64,000 bases of DNA from Kutzneria buriramensis (GCF_003387475.1 NZ_QUNO01000007.1:310001-374000), one strand, 5' to 3'; numbered from the stretch's first letter, positions 34,490 to 43,135 are shown. Notes: generated by a model from the sequence alone, not told the origin. Made by a program: numbers and translations.

Positions 34490-34606
34490 ATGAGCATGAG
34501 CACGTGGCTCGTGCTCGACGCGGTCGCCCGCGAGTGGCTGGACAAGGGAACGCAGGCAGCCCGGGAGCTCGCGTTTGCCATGGTGCACCGGGAAATGGGG
34601 GAATGA
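34490..34606 (+). CDS. Small ORF upstream of the SseB-like remnant
   Basis: This is a 38-residue peptide beginning MSMSTWLVLDAVAREWLDKG and ending with AMVHREMGE, amphipathic and helix-like, without Cys or a leader motif. AGAAGGG precedes two ATGs (34490 and 34496); the second has the better spacing. The stop lies 1 base before the next ATG, which suggests coupling with the downstream, now broken, SseB-like gene. No family was recognised. It could be a real small protein or a residue of a longer one. Confidence 0.45.
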   Translation: MSMSTWLVLDAVAREWLDKGTQAARELAFAMVHREMGE

Positions 34607-34607
34607 G

Positions 34608-35041
34608 ATGACCGAGCCGACGACCGGTCGCCGGTCGACGTGGACGGCGAGGGACGGTTCCAACCGAACGAGGAGTACCAGCCGGCCACACCCGAGTCAC
34701 CTACCGATACGGCGGACGCCGCGCTGCGGCTGGCCGCCCGGGGCGAGGTCGACACGGACGCGGTGTTCGCCGTGCTGCGGGAGGCGGAGTTCGCCGTGGC
34801 CATGGACGAAGGCAGTCCGGTAGTCGCCCCGGCCCGGGACGACGTTCCGTCACTTCCGGTGACCACGGCCCCCGCTCACCAGGCCCGGGTGCGGGTCGGG
34901 TCCTGGCTCTCGGTCGGTGCGTCCCCGGCCGGCGGATCTGCTCGTCGAGCAGGGCGTGGACGTGCTGTTCAATCCCGGGCGCCGACACCGACCCGGCTGG
35001 TCGGTGCGATTGTCAGCGAACAGATCGGCAGCCACGCCGAG
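34608..35041 (+). pseudogene. SseB-like protein, frameshifted
   Basis: Three frames are needed. One gives MTEPTTGRRS. The second gives VDVDGEGRFQPNEEYQPATP, ALRLAARGEVDTDAVFAVLR and EAEFAVAMDEGSPVVAP. The third gives ADLLVEQGVDVLFNPG. Together these resemble the SseB domain family found near ESX-type and regulator genes in actinomycetes (FxPTNExE opening, DVLFNPG block). Codon bias follows the changing frame, showing that the shifts are recent. The family assignment is from pattern memory. Confidence 0.45.
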
Positions 35042-35130
35042 TGAGACCGTGCGGGCGGGCACCCCGATAAACGGGCAGAACTCGGGCATTGATCCTGTGT
35101 TGATCGGGCTTCGGCATTATGGTCGCCGCA

Positions 35131-35148
35131 CGGGGGAGCGCTCTCATC
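35131..35148 (+). promoter_or_regulatory. LacI-type operator-like motif upstream of the 35210 regulator
   Basis: CGGGGGAGCGCTCTCATC contains the GAGCGCTC palindrome core of actinobacterial LacI-family operators. It lies about 62 bases before the regulator start, in promoter position, and is the second copy of the motif near an AfsR-type gene. Confidence 0.4.
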
Positions 35149-35209
35149 GAATCGTCCCGCGCGTGGCGATCGAGGCTTGCCCGAGAAGTGAGTGAAGGGG
35201 ATTCGCACT

Positions 35210-38122
35210 ATGAGGCCCCACGAGAGCATGGGTCCGATCGACGAAGGGCGTGGCGCGCGGGTGGCCGCCGTCGTCCGCCAGGACCGGTCCACCAACGGCG
35301 GGTCTTCGACGAACGACGCCGTGCGGCTGTCCGTCCTGGGCACGGTAAGGGCGTGGCGTGGCGCCGTCGAGCTCAACGTCGGGCCGCCGCAGCAACGTGC
35401 CGTGCTCGCGCTGCTGCTGGCCAACGTCGGGCGGCCGGTCAGCCTGGACGAGATCATCGACGTACTGTGGGGCTCGGACATGCCGCACACCGCCGCCAAC
35501 GTCATCCACCGCTACGTCGGCATGCTCCGCCGCGTGCTCGAACCCGACCTGCCCTCCCGCGCTCCTGGTCACTGGCTGGTGCGTGGCGGCGGCGGGTACA
35601 TGGTCCGCGCCGACCCCCAAGCCGTCGACCTGCTGCGATTCCGTGACCTGTTCAGCTTCGCCCGGGAGCAACTCGCCTCGAACGGGGCGGCCGCCGCCAC
35701 CGAGCAGTTCCTGCGGGCACTGGCGCTGTGGCACGGGCCGGCCGCCTCGGGAATCCCGGCGGTGGCCCGTCAACACCCCGCGTTCGCCGCGCTGGACCGG
35801 GAACACCTGGCGGCCATCGCCGAGGCCACGGACGTGGCGTTGCGCTGCGGCATGGTGGCCAGAGTGATGCCGGCACTGCGCCGAAGCGCGGAACTGAACC
35901 CGCTCGACGAGCCGCTGCACGCCCGACTGGTCATCGCGCTGGCCGAGAGCGGGCGCCAGGCCGAGGCGCTCGAGGTGTGGCAGAGCATGCGCCTTCGCCT
36001 GCGTGACGAACTCGGCATCGATCCCGGAGCCGAGCTGTGTGCGGCCCAGTCGCGAGTGCTCGACGGCACCCTCGCCCCGACGCCCGCCTTGCCGCCGGCT
36101 CCGAACGCGACCGCCACCATGACGCCGATGGTTCGGCCCGCCCAGCTGCCCGCCCCGCCGGCCGTGTTCGCCGGTCGCCGCTCAGAGCTCGCGGACCTGC
36201 TCGCGCAGTCGGCCGAGCGTACGGGCGTCATGGCGATCACCACGATCGGTGGCATGGCGGGTATCGGCAAGACCACGCTGGCCGTGCAGCTCGCGCACCA
36301 CATGGCCGATCGGTTCCCCGACGGCCAGCTCTACGTCAACCTCCGTGGCTTCGGACCGTCCGCGGTGGCGATGGATCCGGCCGAGGCCGTCCGGGGCTTC
36401 CTGGAGGCGCTGGGCGTTCCGCACCAGCGGATCCCGGCCGGCATCGACGCGCAGTCGGCCCTGTTCCGCAGCGTGTTGTCCGGCCGACGCGTGCTCGTGG
36501 TCCTCGACAACGCCCGTGACGCGGACCAGATCCGACCGCTGCTGCCGGGGGCGCTCGGCTGCATGACCATCGTCACCAGCCGAGACCCGCTGCACAATCT
36601 GGTCGCGACGGACGGCGCCCACCCGTTGTGCCTGGACGTGCTGAACGACGAGGAGGCCAGGGAACTGCTGGCGCTGCGCCTCGGCCGGCCACGGGTGAGC
36701 TCGGAACCGCTCGCGGTCGACGAGATCGTCTCGCTCACCGGCCGGCTGCCGCTCGCCTTGTCGGTGGTCGCGGCCAGGGCCGCGGTCAACCCGACGTTCG
36801 CACTGGCCGACGTGGCCGGGGAGCTGCGGACCGCCCAGGGCGGACTCGATGGATTCGCCTCCGACATCCGTGCCGTCTTCTCCTGGTCGTACAGCGCTCT
36901 CAGCCCCGACGCGGCTCGCCTGTTCCGGCTGCTCGCACTGCATCCCGGGCCGGACGTCTCGGGCAAGGTGGCCGCCGACATCGCTGGCATGGGCCCGACG
37001 CAGGCCCGGCTGGTCCTGGCCGAACTCAGCCGGGCCCAGTTGGTCGGCGAGCACGTTCCCGGGCGGTTCCTGGTGCACGAGCTGTTGCGTGCCTACGCCG
37101 GCGAGCTGGTGCGGGCCCAGGAGAACGTGGCCGATCGACGTGCGGCACTCCAGCGCATGCTCGATCACTACTTGCGTGCGGCGATCGAGGAGCAGGCCAG
37201 GTTCGCGCCCCGGCGTTCGGCCGTCGGCGTCGCCCCGCCCACGGCCGGACCGACCTCCGAGCGGTCGCCGCTCGACTGGTTCGGTGTGGAACGGACGGTC
37301 CTTGAAGGGATTGTTCGGCTGGCCGCCGCTGAGCGGTTCGACGCCCACGTCTGGCAGTTGGTGTGGCGCCTCGAACCGTTCTACGAGAGCCGCGGACACT
37401 GGCACGACTGGGCTGCCCTCCAGCAGACGGCCGTGGTGGCCGCGCGCCGCCTGGCCGACGGGCCAGGTCTCGGGCAGGCCAGTCGTGGTCTCGGCCGGGC
37501 CTGCCTGCTGCTGCGCCGCTACGACGACGCGTTGGTGCACCTGAGCGCCGCGCTCAACGAGTTCGTGGAGCACGACGACCTGCACGGCCAGGCTCTCACC
37601 CACCACGCGATCGGCCTGGTGCTCACCCGCAAGGGCCTGCACACCGAAGCGATCATGCGGGCGCGTACCGCGCTGGAGCTGCACCGGCAGGTCGGCGACA
37701 TCATCGGACAGGCACAGGCGCTCAACGCGATCGGCTGGTACGAGTCGTCGCGGGGCAACCACCGCGCCGCGCTCGACAGCGGGGAGCGGTCTCTCGCGCT
37801 GTTTCGCGAGCTGGGTGAGGACACCGCGCAGAGCCACACATGGGACACCCTCGGCTATGCCTACCACCGGCTCGGCAACTACCGGCAGGCCACTGAGTGC
37901 CTCCAGAACGCCATCCTGCGCCACCGGGTCTCCGGTGACCGATACCACGAGGCGGGTTCGGCGAGCCGTCTCGGCGACAACTACGCCGACGCGGGCGACC
38001 GCGGGGCCGCTCAGCAGCAGTGGCGGATCGCGCTCACCACGCTGGCCGAGTTCGATCCGCAGTGGGCGACGGAGCTGCGGGACAAGCTGAACTCGACCGC
38101 GGCTCCGACAGCGGTGGCGTGA
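35210..38122 (+). CDS. AfsR/SARP-type regulator with NB-ARC and TPR domains (divergent copy)
   Basis: This is a 970-residue activator of the AfsR class, less similar to the two preceding ones. It has a winged helix (about residues 38-130, VGPPQQRAVLALLLANVGRP), BTAD (135-290), NB-ARC with P-loop GGMAGIGKTTLAVQ (about 347-358), VLVVLDNARDADQIRPLLPG and TIVTSRDPL, and TPR repeats from about residue 740 (LGRACLLLRRYDDALVHLSA, GYAYHRLGNYRQATECLQNA). I chose ATG 35210 because GAAGGGG lies 9 bases before it; an in-frame GTG at 35192 is weaker. Its target genes are unknown; the convergent neighbour is an adenylate-forming enzyme. Confidence 0.93.
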   Translation: MRPHESMGPIDEGRGARVAAVVRQDRSTNGGSSTNDAVRLSVLGTVRAWRGAVELNVGPPQQRAVLALLLANVGRPVSLDEIIDVLWGSDMPHTAANVIHRYVGMLRRVLEPDLPSRAPGHWLVRGGGGYMVRADPQAVDLLRFRDLFSFAREQLASNGAAAATEQFLRALALWHGPAASGIPAVARQHPAFAALDREHLAAIAEATDVALRCGMVARVMPALRRSAELNPLDEPLHARLVIALAESGRQAEALEVWQSMRLRLRDELGIDPGAELCAAQSRVLDGTLAPTPALPPAPNATATMTPMVRPAQLPAPPAVFAGRRSELADLLAQSAERTGVMAITTIGGMAGIGKTTLAVQLAHHMADRFPDGQLYVNLRGFGPSAVAMDPAEAVRGFLEALGVPHQRIPAGIDAQSALFRSVLSGRRVLVVLDNARDADQIRPLLPGALGCMTIVTSRDPLHNLVATDGAHPLCLDVLNDEEARELLALRLGRPRVSSEPLAVDEIVSLTGRLPLALSVVAARAAVNPTFALADVAGELRTAQGGLDGFASDIRAVFSWSYSALSPDAARLFRLLALHPGPDVSGKVAADIAGMGPTQARLVLAELSRAQLVGEHVPGRFLVHELLRAYAGELVRAQENVADRRAALQRMLDHYLRAAIEEQARFAPRRSAVGVAPPTAGPTSERSPLDWFGVERTVLEGIVRLAAAERFDAHVWQLVWRLEPFYESRGHWHDWAALQQTAVVAARRLADGPGLGQASRGLGRACLLLRRYDDALVHLSAALNEFVEHDDLHGQALTHHAIGLVLTRKGLHTEAIMRARTALELHRQVGDIIGQAQALNAIGWYESSRGNHRAALDSGERSLALFRELGEDTAQSHTWDTLGYAYHRLGNYRQATECLQNAILRHRVSGDRYHEAGSASRLGDNYADAGDRGAAQQQWRIALTTLAEFDPQWATELRDKLNSTAAPTAVA

Positions 38123-38140
38123 CCGATGCGGCCGACGGTC

Positions 38141-39679
38141 TCAGGGACGGTCACCCAATGCCACGCGCAGCGCGCGGCGGCTCAGCTTGCCGATCGCGTC
38201 GCGTGGAAGGTCCGGCATGAACAGGAACTCCTGCGGCACCTTGGCCGCCAGCAGCCGTTCGCGGCAATGCTGGCCCAGGATCCTCGCGGCTTCGTCGGCG
38301 TCGGTTGGACGCTCCAGAACGACGGCCGCGGCGATGTCCCGGTCGTACTCCCCGTCGTCCACACCGAACACCGCCACGTCGCGGACCGACTCGTGGCCGC
38401 GCAGAACCCGCTCGACCTCGGCCGGGTACACGGTGACCCCGTTGGCGACGATCAGTTCGTCGCGCCGCCCGCTGAGGTAGAGATAGCCCTCGTCGTCGAG
38501 ATGCCCGATGTCCCCGACCGTGCAGGTCACGTCGTCGAGATAGGCGGCCACGGTGCGTTCCGGCGCGTTGTGGTATTCGAACGGGCGTTGCAGCGGCCGC
38601 CGCTGGTAGATGGTCCCGTCGATGCCGGAGGGCAGGGGCGTGCCGGCTTGGTCGGCGACGAAGACCTCCGTCCCCGGAGCCGCGCGGCCGACGCTTCCGG
38701 GACGGCGCAACCACTCCTCAGAGTCGATCAAGGTGATCACGGCGGTCTCGGTGGCCCCGTAGTACTCCAGTAGCAGCGGGCCCCACCAGTCGATCATCTG
38801 CCGTTTGACCGGCTGCGGGCACTCCGAACCGCCGTGCCACACCAGTCGCAGCGAGGAATGGTCCGCGGCGGCTCGCGTGGCGGCGGGCAACCGCAGCAGC
38901 TGGACGAAGTGGATCGGCAACATGTGCGCGTGCGTGACGCCGTCGCGGGCGATGACGTCCAGCGCGCGGCCGGGTTCGAACTCCGCGCACACGGTCAACG
39001 GGCAGCCCCGCAGCAACGGGAACAAGGCGAAGAAGACCTGCGCCGAGTGGTACCAGGGGCCGGTCACGAGGGTTCGCCCGCGCTCGGGTATGCCGCACCG
39101 GTCACCGACCGCGTCCAGCATGCCCGCGACCGAAGCCAGCGGCGCGCCCACTCGCCACAGGCCGTTGACCGTGCCGTAGGGCTGGCCGGAGGTGCCCGAC
39201 GTGTAGATCAACAGGGCTCCGGACGCCTGCGTCGGTGCCGTGCCACCGGTCACGGCGGCCAGCATCGGTTCGACGGGAGCGAATCCCTCGACCGGGTGAG
39301 TGCCCAGCACTGCGTTCAGTACCCGGTCCTGGTCCGAATCGAGGGCTGCGCCCAGGGCCGCCAGCTCAGGATCGACCAACAACGCGCGGCTGCCCGAGTC
39401 CCGCAGCACGTGGGCGAGCTCGTCACGGCCCGAGTTCCAGCTCAACGGGACCAACAGGAGTTCGCTGTGCACGCAGGCCAGCATCACCTCGTACACCTCG
39501 GCGCGGTTGCCGGACAGCAGCGCGACCCGGTCGCCGGGACGCAGGCCCGAGTCCCGCAGCAGCCTCGACCACCGATCCACCCGGTCGTCCAGCTCGCTCC
39601 AGGTCCGGGCGCCGAAGTCGTCCGTGATCGCCACCTCGTCCGGGCGGCCGCTGACGAACGCGGCCAACAGCTCAGCCAT
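38141..39679 (-). CDS. Adenylate-forming enzyme (AMP-binding ligase)
   Basis: This is a 512-residue member of the ANL superfamily (acyl-CoA synthetase / standalone adenylation type). The A3 loop reads LIYTSGTSGQPYGT, where the usual Lys is Tyr. A5 YYGATE, A7 GDIGHLDDEGYL, A8 SGRRDELIVANG and the catalytic A10 Lys in RDAIGKLSRRAL are present. It activates a carboxylate as acyl-AMP for CoA or a carrier protein. Its position beside AfsR-type regulators, a decayed LuxR gene and a decayed thioesterase suggests a former biosynthetic cluster. It converges on the 35210 regulator with 18 bases between stops. Confidence 0.9.
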   Translation of the reverse strand: MAELLAAFVSGRPDEVAITDDFGARTWSELDDRVDRWSRLLRDSGLRPGDRVALLSGNRAEVYEVMLACVHSELLLVPLSWNSGRDELAHVLRDSGSRALLVDPELAALGAALDSDQDRVLNAVLGTHPVEGFAPVEPMLAAVTGGTAPTQASGALLIYTSGTSGQPYGTVNGLWRVGAPLASVAGMLDAVGDRCGIPERGRTLVTGPWYHSAQVFFALFPLLRGCPLTVCAEFEPGRALDVIARDGVTHAHMLPIHFVQLLRLPAATRAAADHSSLRLVWHGGSECPQPVKRQMIDWWGPLLLEYYGATETAVITLIDSEEWLRRPGSVGRAAPGTEVFVADQAGTPLPSGIDGTIYQRRPLQRPFEYHNAPERTVAAYLDDVTCTVGDIGHLDDEGYLYLSGRRDELIVANGVTVYPAEVERVLRGHESVRDVAVFGVDDGEYDRDIAAAVVLERPTDADEAARILGQHCRERLLAAKVPQEFLFMPDLPRDAIGKLSRRALRVALGDRP

Positions 39680-39695
39680 GGTGCCCCTCCGTCGA

Positions 39696-40100
39696 TCAAC
39701 GGAGGCACAGTGTAGGCGGACCGTCGGGCGGAGGTTCGGCGATCTCGACGGTGCTCTGGCCGGCGGCCACTAGGCGAAGCCGTTCCGTTTCGCGACGCCG
39801 CAGACCAGTGTGGTCGACGCCGTCGGGTTCGAGCGCGCCGGACCTGAGCTTGCGGACCTGTCCGAGCACTGTGCCCAGATGGTCCTGCGGCAGTCGGCTG
39901 CGCCCCCGCGCGGGCGTCCAGGATCGTGATGGTGAGCCCTTCCATGCTGGCCTCGGCCCGGGGTAGCAGCGCGCCGGCGCCGCACTCGACGCCTCGCGCA
40001 TGGGAACGACGCGGAGCAGGGGACTGGTACGCAGTGCCGCCGTGATTCCGCCGCAGGTCAACGGATCGGGCGTGTGAACTGCGACGCGGATGGGGTCCAC
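39696..40100 (-). pseudogene. Decayed LuxR-type regulator
   Basis: The start reads MDPIRVAVHTPDPLTCGGIT with AALRTSPLLRVVP, a receiver-like opening similar to the intact orphan regulator at 30667. After a frame change the sequence GLTITILDARAG fits a receiver strand. Back in the first frame VRKLRSGALEPDGVDHTGLR, RETERLRLVAAGQSTVEIAE is a LuxR-type HTH, which then degenerates. At least two frameshifts are needed. It lies just upstream of the adenylate-forming gene on the same strand and may once have regulated it. Confidence 0.55.
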
Positions 40101-40189
40101 AATGGCCTCCGAGGTGCTGGACCGTCACGTGAAGGCGGTCGACAACAGCATCGGCGGGTGGGCTGAACGAGTCCTCGACGCGTGCTGAG

Positions 40190-40735
40190 CGCTTCCTTGA
40201 CGCGGTGGCATTGGCGATGTTCAGGCCGCGACCAGCGTGGAGTGGCTGTCCGACAACGGATACCGGGCGGCGGCGACGCCGGCTTCCGGCGGGCGAGCCG
40301 GCTCGCCGACCACGGCAGATCACCCCGGGCCGTGGTGCTCGTGGATACCTACGCCTCGCACGATCCCCACTTCCGCGACCCCGAACAGTTCGCGGCGTTC
40401 CTCGAACAACTCTGGTGCCGCCAGACTCCGGGAGCACCGTTCGAGGAGGCCAGACTGTCAGCTTTCGGCTGATACTTGCGCCTGCTGCTGGACGCGCCTG
40501 CGGCGGCTCTGCCGCCAACGCCACCGGCGCTGCTGATACGAGCGACCACCGCTCTCAGCGGAACCGCGGGACCGGCACCGACGGCGAGGTCCCTGTCGTG
40601 GACGTGCCGGGAACTCACTTCACCCTCCTGGACGAAGGTAATGTCGCTGGCGTCTTCGAGGCCATCGAGCAGTGGGTTGCCCGGCACGGATTGCTCGGTG
40701 GCACTTTCGTGGGAAATTTCACCGGCGGCGAGTGA
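40190..40735 (+). pseudogene. Decayed thioesterase (PKS/NRPS type)
   Basis: One frame reads LADHGRSPRAVVLVDTYASH, FRDPEQFAAFLEQLW and PFEEARLSAFG, then an in-frame TGA, then YLRLLLDAPAAALPPTPPAL with LIRATTALS. Another frame supplies the end: VVDVPGTHFTLLDEGNVAGV with FEAIEQWV. This is the alpha/beta-hydrolase thioesterase found at the end of polyketide and peptide synthases, with GTHFTLL holding the catalytic His. The nucleophile elbow is not intact. The internal stop probably replaces a Trp or Arg codon. It is dead. Confidence 0.6.
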
Positions 40736-40866
40736 CCAGTCGAGACGGATTTGGTGGCGCTGGTCAGTCGTTGTTCACACTTTCACGCGAGCTATCCGGG
40801 TACCGTTCGGCGCGGCGAGTTCAAGGGATTCGCTGTTTTGTGGTTCATGTGTGCAAGGTGGGAGTG

Positions 40867-41238
40867 ATGATGAAGGCTTTCCGGCGTTGGGTTGCGGCGG
40901 CGGGGCTTGCCGGCCTGCTGTCTGGTGTCACGCTCGTGGCCTCGGCGCAAGCCGCCTCGGCGTCCACCATCCAGCAGGGATGGATTCAGCTCTGCTCGCA
41001 GGGTGGATACGATTCCTATCTGGAGTTTCCGGCCTGGCATTCGGCCACGACGATCGTTCCTCAGAAGCAGTGCGACTGGTGGCCGGTCAACACTGGCGGT
41101 GCCACCATCCTGGTGGTGGCTCACGACGACAAGGGAACCTCGCTCGGGAGCTACTGGTACAACAGCAGCGGAGAAGGTCTCGGCATCGGTACGGAGTCGG
41201 ATGTGAAGACCGGCTGGCGGTACGCCATCAACTGGTGA
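40867..41238 (+). CDS. Small secreted protein A (123 residues)
   Basis: This has a Sec signal peptide (MMKAFRRWVAAAGLAGLLSG to about AQAA at residue 30), and a mature part of about 93 residues with TIQQGWIQLCSQGGYDSYLE, a second Cys in VPQKQCDWWPV and YWYNSSGEGLGIGTESD. The two Cys (43, 69) could form one disulfide in a small beta-sandwich. It is exactly as long as the secreted protein at 42569, which also has its first mature Cys at 43. Similar small actinomycete exoproteins have no known function. GTGGGAG precedes tandem ATGs. A very strong hairpin follows. Confidence 0.85.
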   Translation: MMKAFRRWVAAAGLAGLLSGVTLVASAQAASASTIQQGWIQLCSQGGYDSYLEFPAWHSATTIVPQKQCDWWPVNTGGATILVVAHDDKGTSLGSYWYNSSGEGLGIGTESDVKTGWRYAINW

Positions 41239-41250
41239 CGTCGACCAGCG

Positions 41251-41290
41251 CATGATTCGGCCCCGGCTGAATTGCCGGGGCCGAATCATG
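41251..41290. terminator. Bidirectional terminator, 17-bp perfect stem
   Basis: CATGATTCGGCCCCGGC (41251-41267) pairs perfectly with GCCGGGGCCGAATCATG (41274-41290) around a TGAATT loop. It lies between two convergent genes, 12 bases after one stop and 21 before the other, and can serve both directions: it has AT-rich flanks only inside the stem ends. Confidence 0.85.
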
Positions 41291-41311
41291 TGCGCGTCGG
41301 GTGTCGCGAGG

Positions 41312-42235
41312 TCAGGGCCGATGACCGGCGACGAGCTCGGCGGAAGTCACCGGCGCCACTGGCTGGGCGGCGGCGCGTTCGTTGGCTCGCTCGGTGCGAT
41401 AGCCCACCACCACCGTAGTGATCAGCGACAGGGAGATCAGTGCCTCGGCGATGAAGAAAGCGCTGAAGTCCACGACCGATCCGATCGGGGGCTGACCCGG
41501 CACCGCGTTGCGCAGGGGCACCAGGGCGAACAGCAACGCGCCCATGAAGCTCATCGACGGCCACAGCAGGCCCCGCTTGCCGCTAACCGCGAACCACGCG
41601 GCGATCACGGCCGCCAAGCTCAGCGACCACATGAACACCATGATGAAAAGCGCGAACACGAGCGTGCCGAACGAGCGGCTCGCCTGCGCGGTGAAAAGCA
41701 CCACGTGCGGGTCGTCCGTCTTCTCAGCCGCGAAGTCGCCGAAGGCGAAGAACGAGTCCGCGGAGGCGAAGGTGACGTTGACCGGGATGGTCGCCTCGTC
41801 CTTTGTCTGTGCCGCGAAGCCGAACTCGGCCCGGTAGCCGTCGAAGGGATAGTCGGTGACCACGCCGTTGTTGAGTGGCACCTGCAGGTCCGTCGTGCTG
41901 GGGTTGCGGCCTGCCTTGAACGACATGGTGTCGCCTTTGGTGCCTGTGGTGGTGATGGTCAGGTCCTGCTTCGGGTAGCCGTTGGCGTCGGCCACCGTAC
42001 CCTGCGGTTCGATATCGACCTGCGCGGACACGATTTGGCTCGACGGATCGACCTTCTGCACGAACACGCTGATGTTGAGACGGTCCTGGCTGGTTGTGTC
42101 GCCGAGTGTGACCGTCGTCTGGCTCCGCGCCCGCTCGATCAGGTAAACCGACAAGCTCGCGCCGGTGACGACCAACACCACAACCACGGCAAGGGCGATC
42201 CGCGCCCGCCCGGCGAGTCGGTGGATGAACGACAA
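41312..42235 (-). CDS. DUF4436-family membrane protein
   Basis: This is a 307-residue membrane protein. An N-terminal helix (ARIALAVVVVLVVTGASLSV) is followed by an extracellular beta-rich domain (residues about 45-190) and three to four C-terminal helices (FGTLVFALFIMVFMWSLSLA, WPSMSFMGALLFALVPLRNA, AFFIAEALISLSLITTVVVG). This is the DUF4436 layout of actinobacteria, function unknown. I placed the start at TTG 42235, which has AAGGAGAG upstream; earlier in-frame starts have none. It lies between the two small secreted proteins. Confidence 0.82.
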   Translation of the reverse strand: MSFIHRLAGRARIALAVVVVLVVTGASLSVYLIERARSQTTVTLGDTTSQDRLNISVFVQKVDPSSQIVSAQVDIEPQGTVADANGYPKQDLTITTTGTKGDTMSFKAGRNPSTTDLQVPLNNGVVTDYPFDGYRAEFGFAAQTKDEATIPVNVTFASADSFFAFGDFAAEKTDDPHVVLFTAQASRSFGTLVFALFIMVFMWSLSLAAVIAAWFAVSGKRGLLWPSMSFMGALLFALVPLRNAVPGQPPIGSVVDFSAFFIAEALISLSLITTVVVGYRTERANERAAAQPVAPVTSAELVAGHRP

Positions 42236-42352
42236 CGTCTCTCCTTGGGGATCAAGACATGGCCCGCCACGCCCGGACGGCGTGTGGACCGCGAACAGCC
42301 GGTGCATCATGGCGTAGTGGCACGTGATGACTAGTGAACGGATAAATCGGTC

Positions 42353-42400
42353 CATTCACATGTTGCTCAGTCAATGCGCTGCGCGAGTCGCATGTGAATG
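42353..42400. repeat. 10-bp inverted repeat CATTCACATG / CATGTGAATG
   Basis: Perfect 10-base arms at 42353-42362 and 42391-42400 are separated by 28 bases, in the 333-base divergent gap between the DUF4436 gene and secreted protein B. The AT content of the arms, unusual for this region, and the position suggest a regulator binding site. The rest of the gap shows no gene. Confidence 0.6.
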
Positions 42401-42568
42401 CTTCTGGCGGCAAATTCTCCAGAGTTGTCGATTCCTGTTCGCGTGTCGCGGCAGATGTGGAGCTGACCTCGAATTATTCTCCACCGCGACGGTAAGTGGA
42501 TGTTCACAATCTGTACAGTATCCTCGTCTAGAATCGGCGAACTGGATGTTTGAAATTCGGGAGTGAGT

Positions 42569-42940
42569 ATGTTCGCGGTGGGCAGGATGTCGGCGAGGGT
42601 GGGTGTGGCGGCGTCCCTCGGTGTGGTTATGGTGACGGCCGGAGTGTTCAGCGCTTCGGCGAGCGCCGGAACCAATGGTCAGCAGATCGAGGTCTGTAGC
42701 GGATTTTCGAACGTCGCGCACGTCGTCGTGAGTGGCACCAATCAGAGTGGAAGCTTTACGTCGGAGTGGCTTGACGCGTCAGGTGGCTGGTGTGTGACGA
42801 CGTGGGGCTGGTGGTTCAAGAACGAGGTTTACGCGTCGTTCTTGGATGCTGGTTACAATCAGATCGCACACTGGGACTGCGGTTGGGTGCCGACATCATC
42901 CAACAACGATGTCTACGGGTGCTTTCGGTCGCAAAGCTGA
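42569..42940 (+). CDS. Small secreted protein B (123 residues)
   Basis: This is a Sec-exported protein whose signal peptide spans about residues 1-33 (VGVAASLGVVMVTAGVFSAS). The mature part reads GQQIEVCSGFSNVAHVVVSG, FTSEWLDASGGWCVTTWGWW, ASFLDAGYNQIAHWDCGW and VYGCF, with Cys at 43, 75, 104 and 118, possibly two disulfides. Length, leader size and the first Cys position equal those of secreted protein A, so the two may be distant paralogues with one extra disulfide here. ATG 42569 has GGGAG 5 bases upstream. The codon third positions are less GC-rich than in the neighbours. Confidence 0.82.
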   Translation: MFAVGRMSARVGVAASLGVVMVTAGVFSASASAGTNGQQIEVCSGFSNVAHVVVSGTNQSGSFTSEWLDASGGWCVTTWGWWFKNEVYASFLDAGYNQIAHWDCGWVPTSSNNDVYGCFRSQS

Positions 42941-43135
42941 GTTCATTCGTTCTCGACACTGACCGCTGTACGGCGCCGCGAACCGTGCCCACTGGGCGGC
43001 GCGACGCAGGCGGGGAAGCTGACGAATCGACAGGGTCGACAGCCGACACCTCCACGGGATTCGGTGTCCCGAACATCGCGCTTCGGATGTTGGCTCATGC
43101 CGACAATATTGCCGTCGTACGGTCTTTGCGCACGA

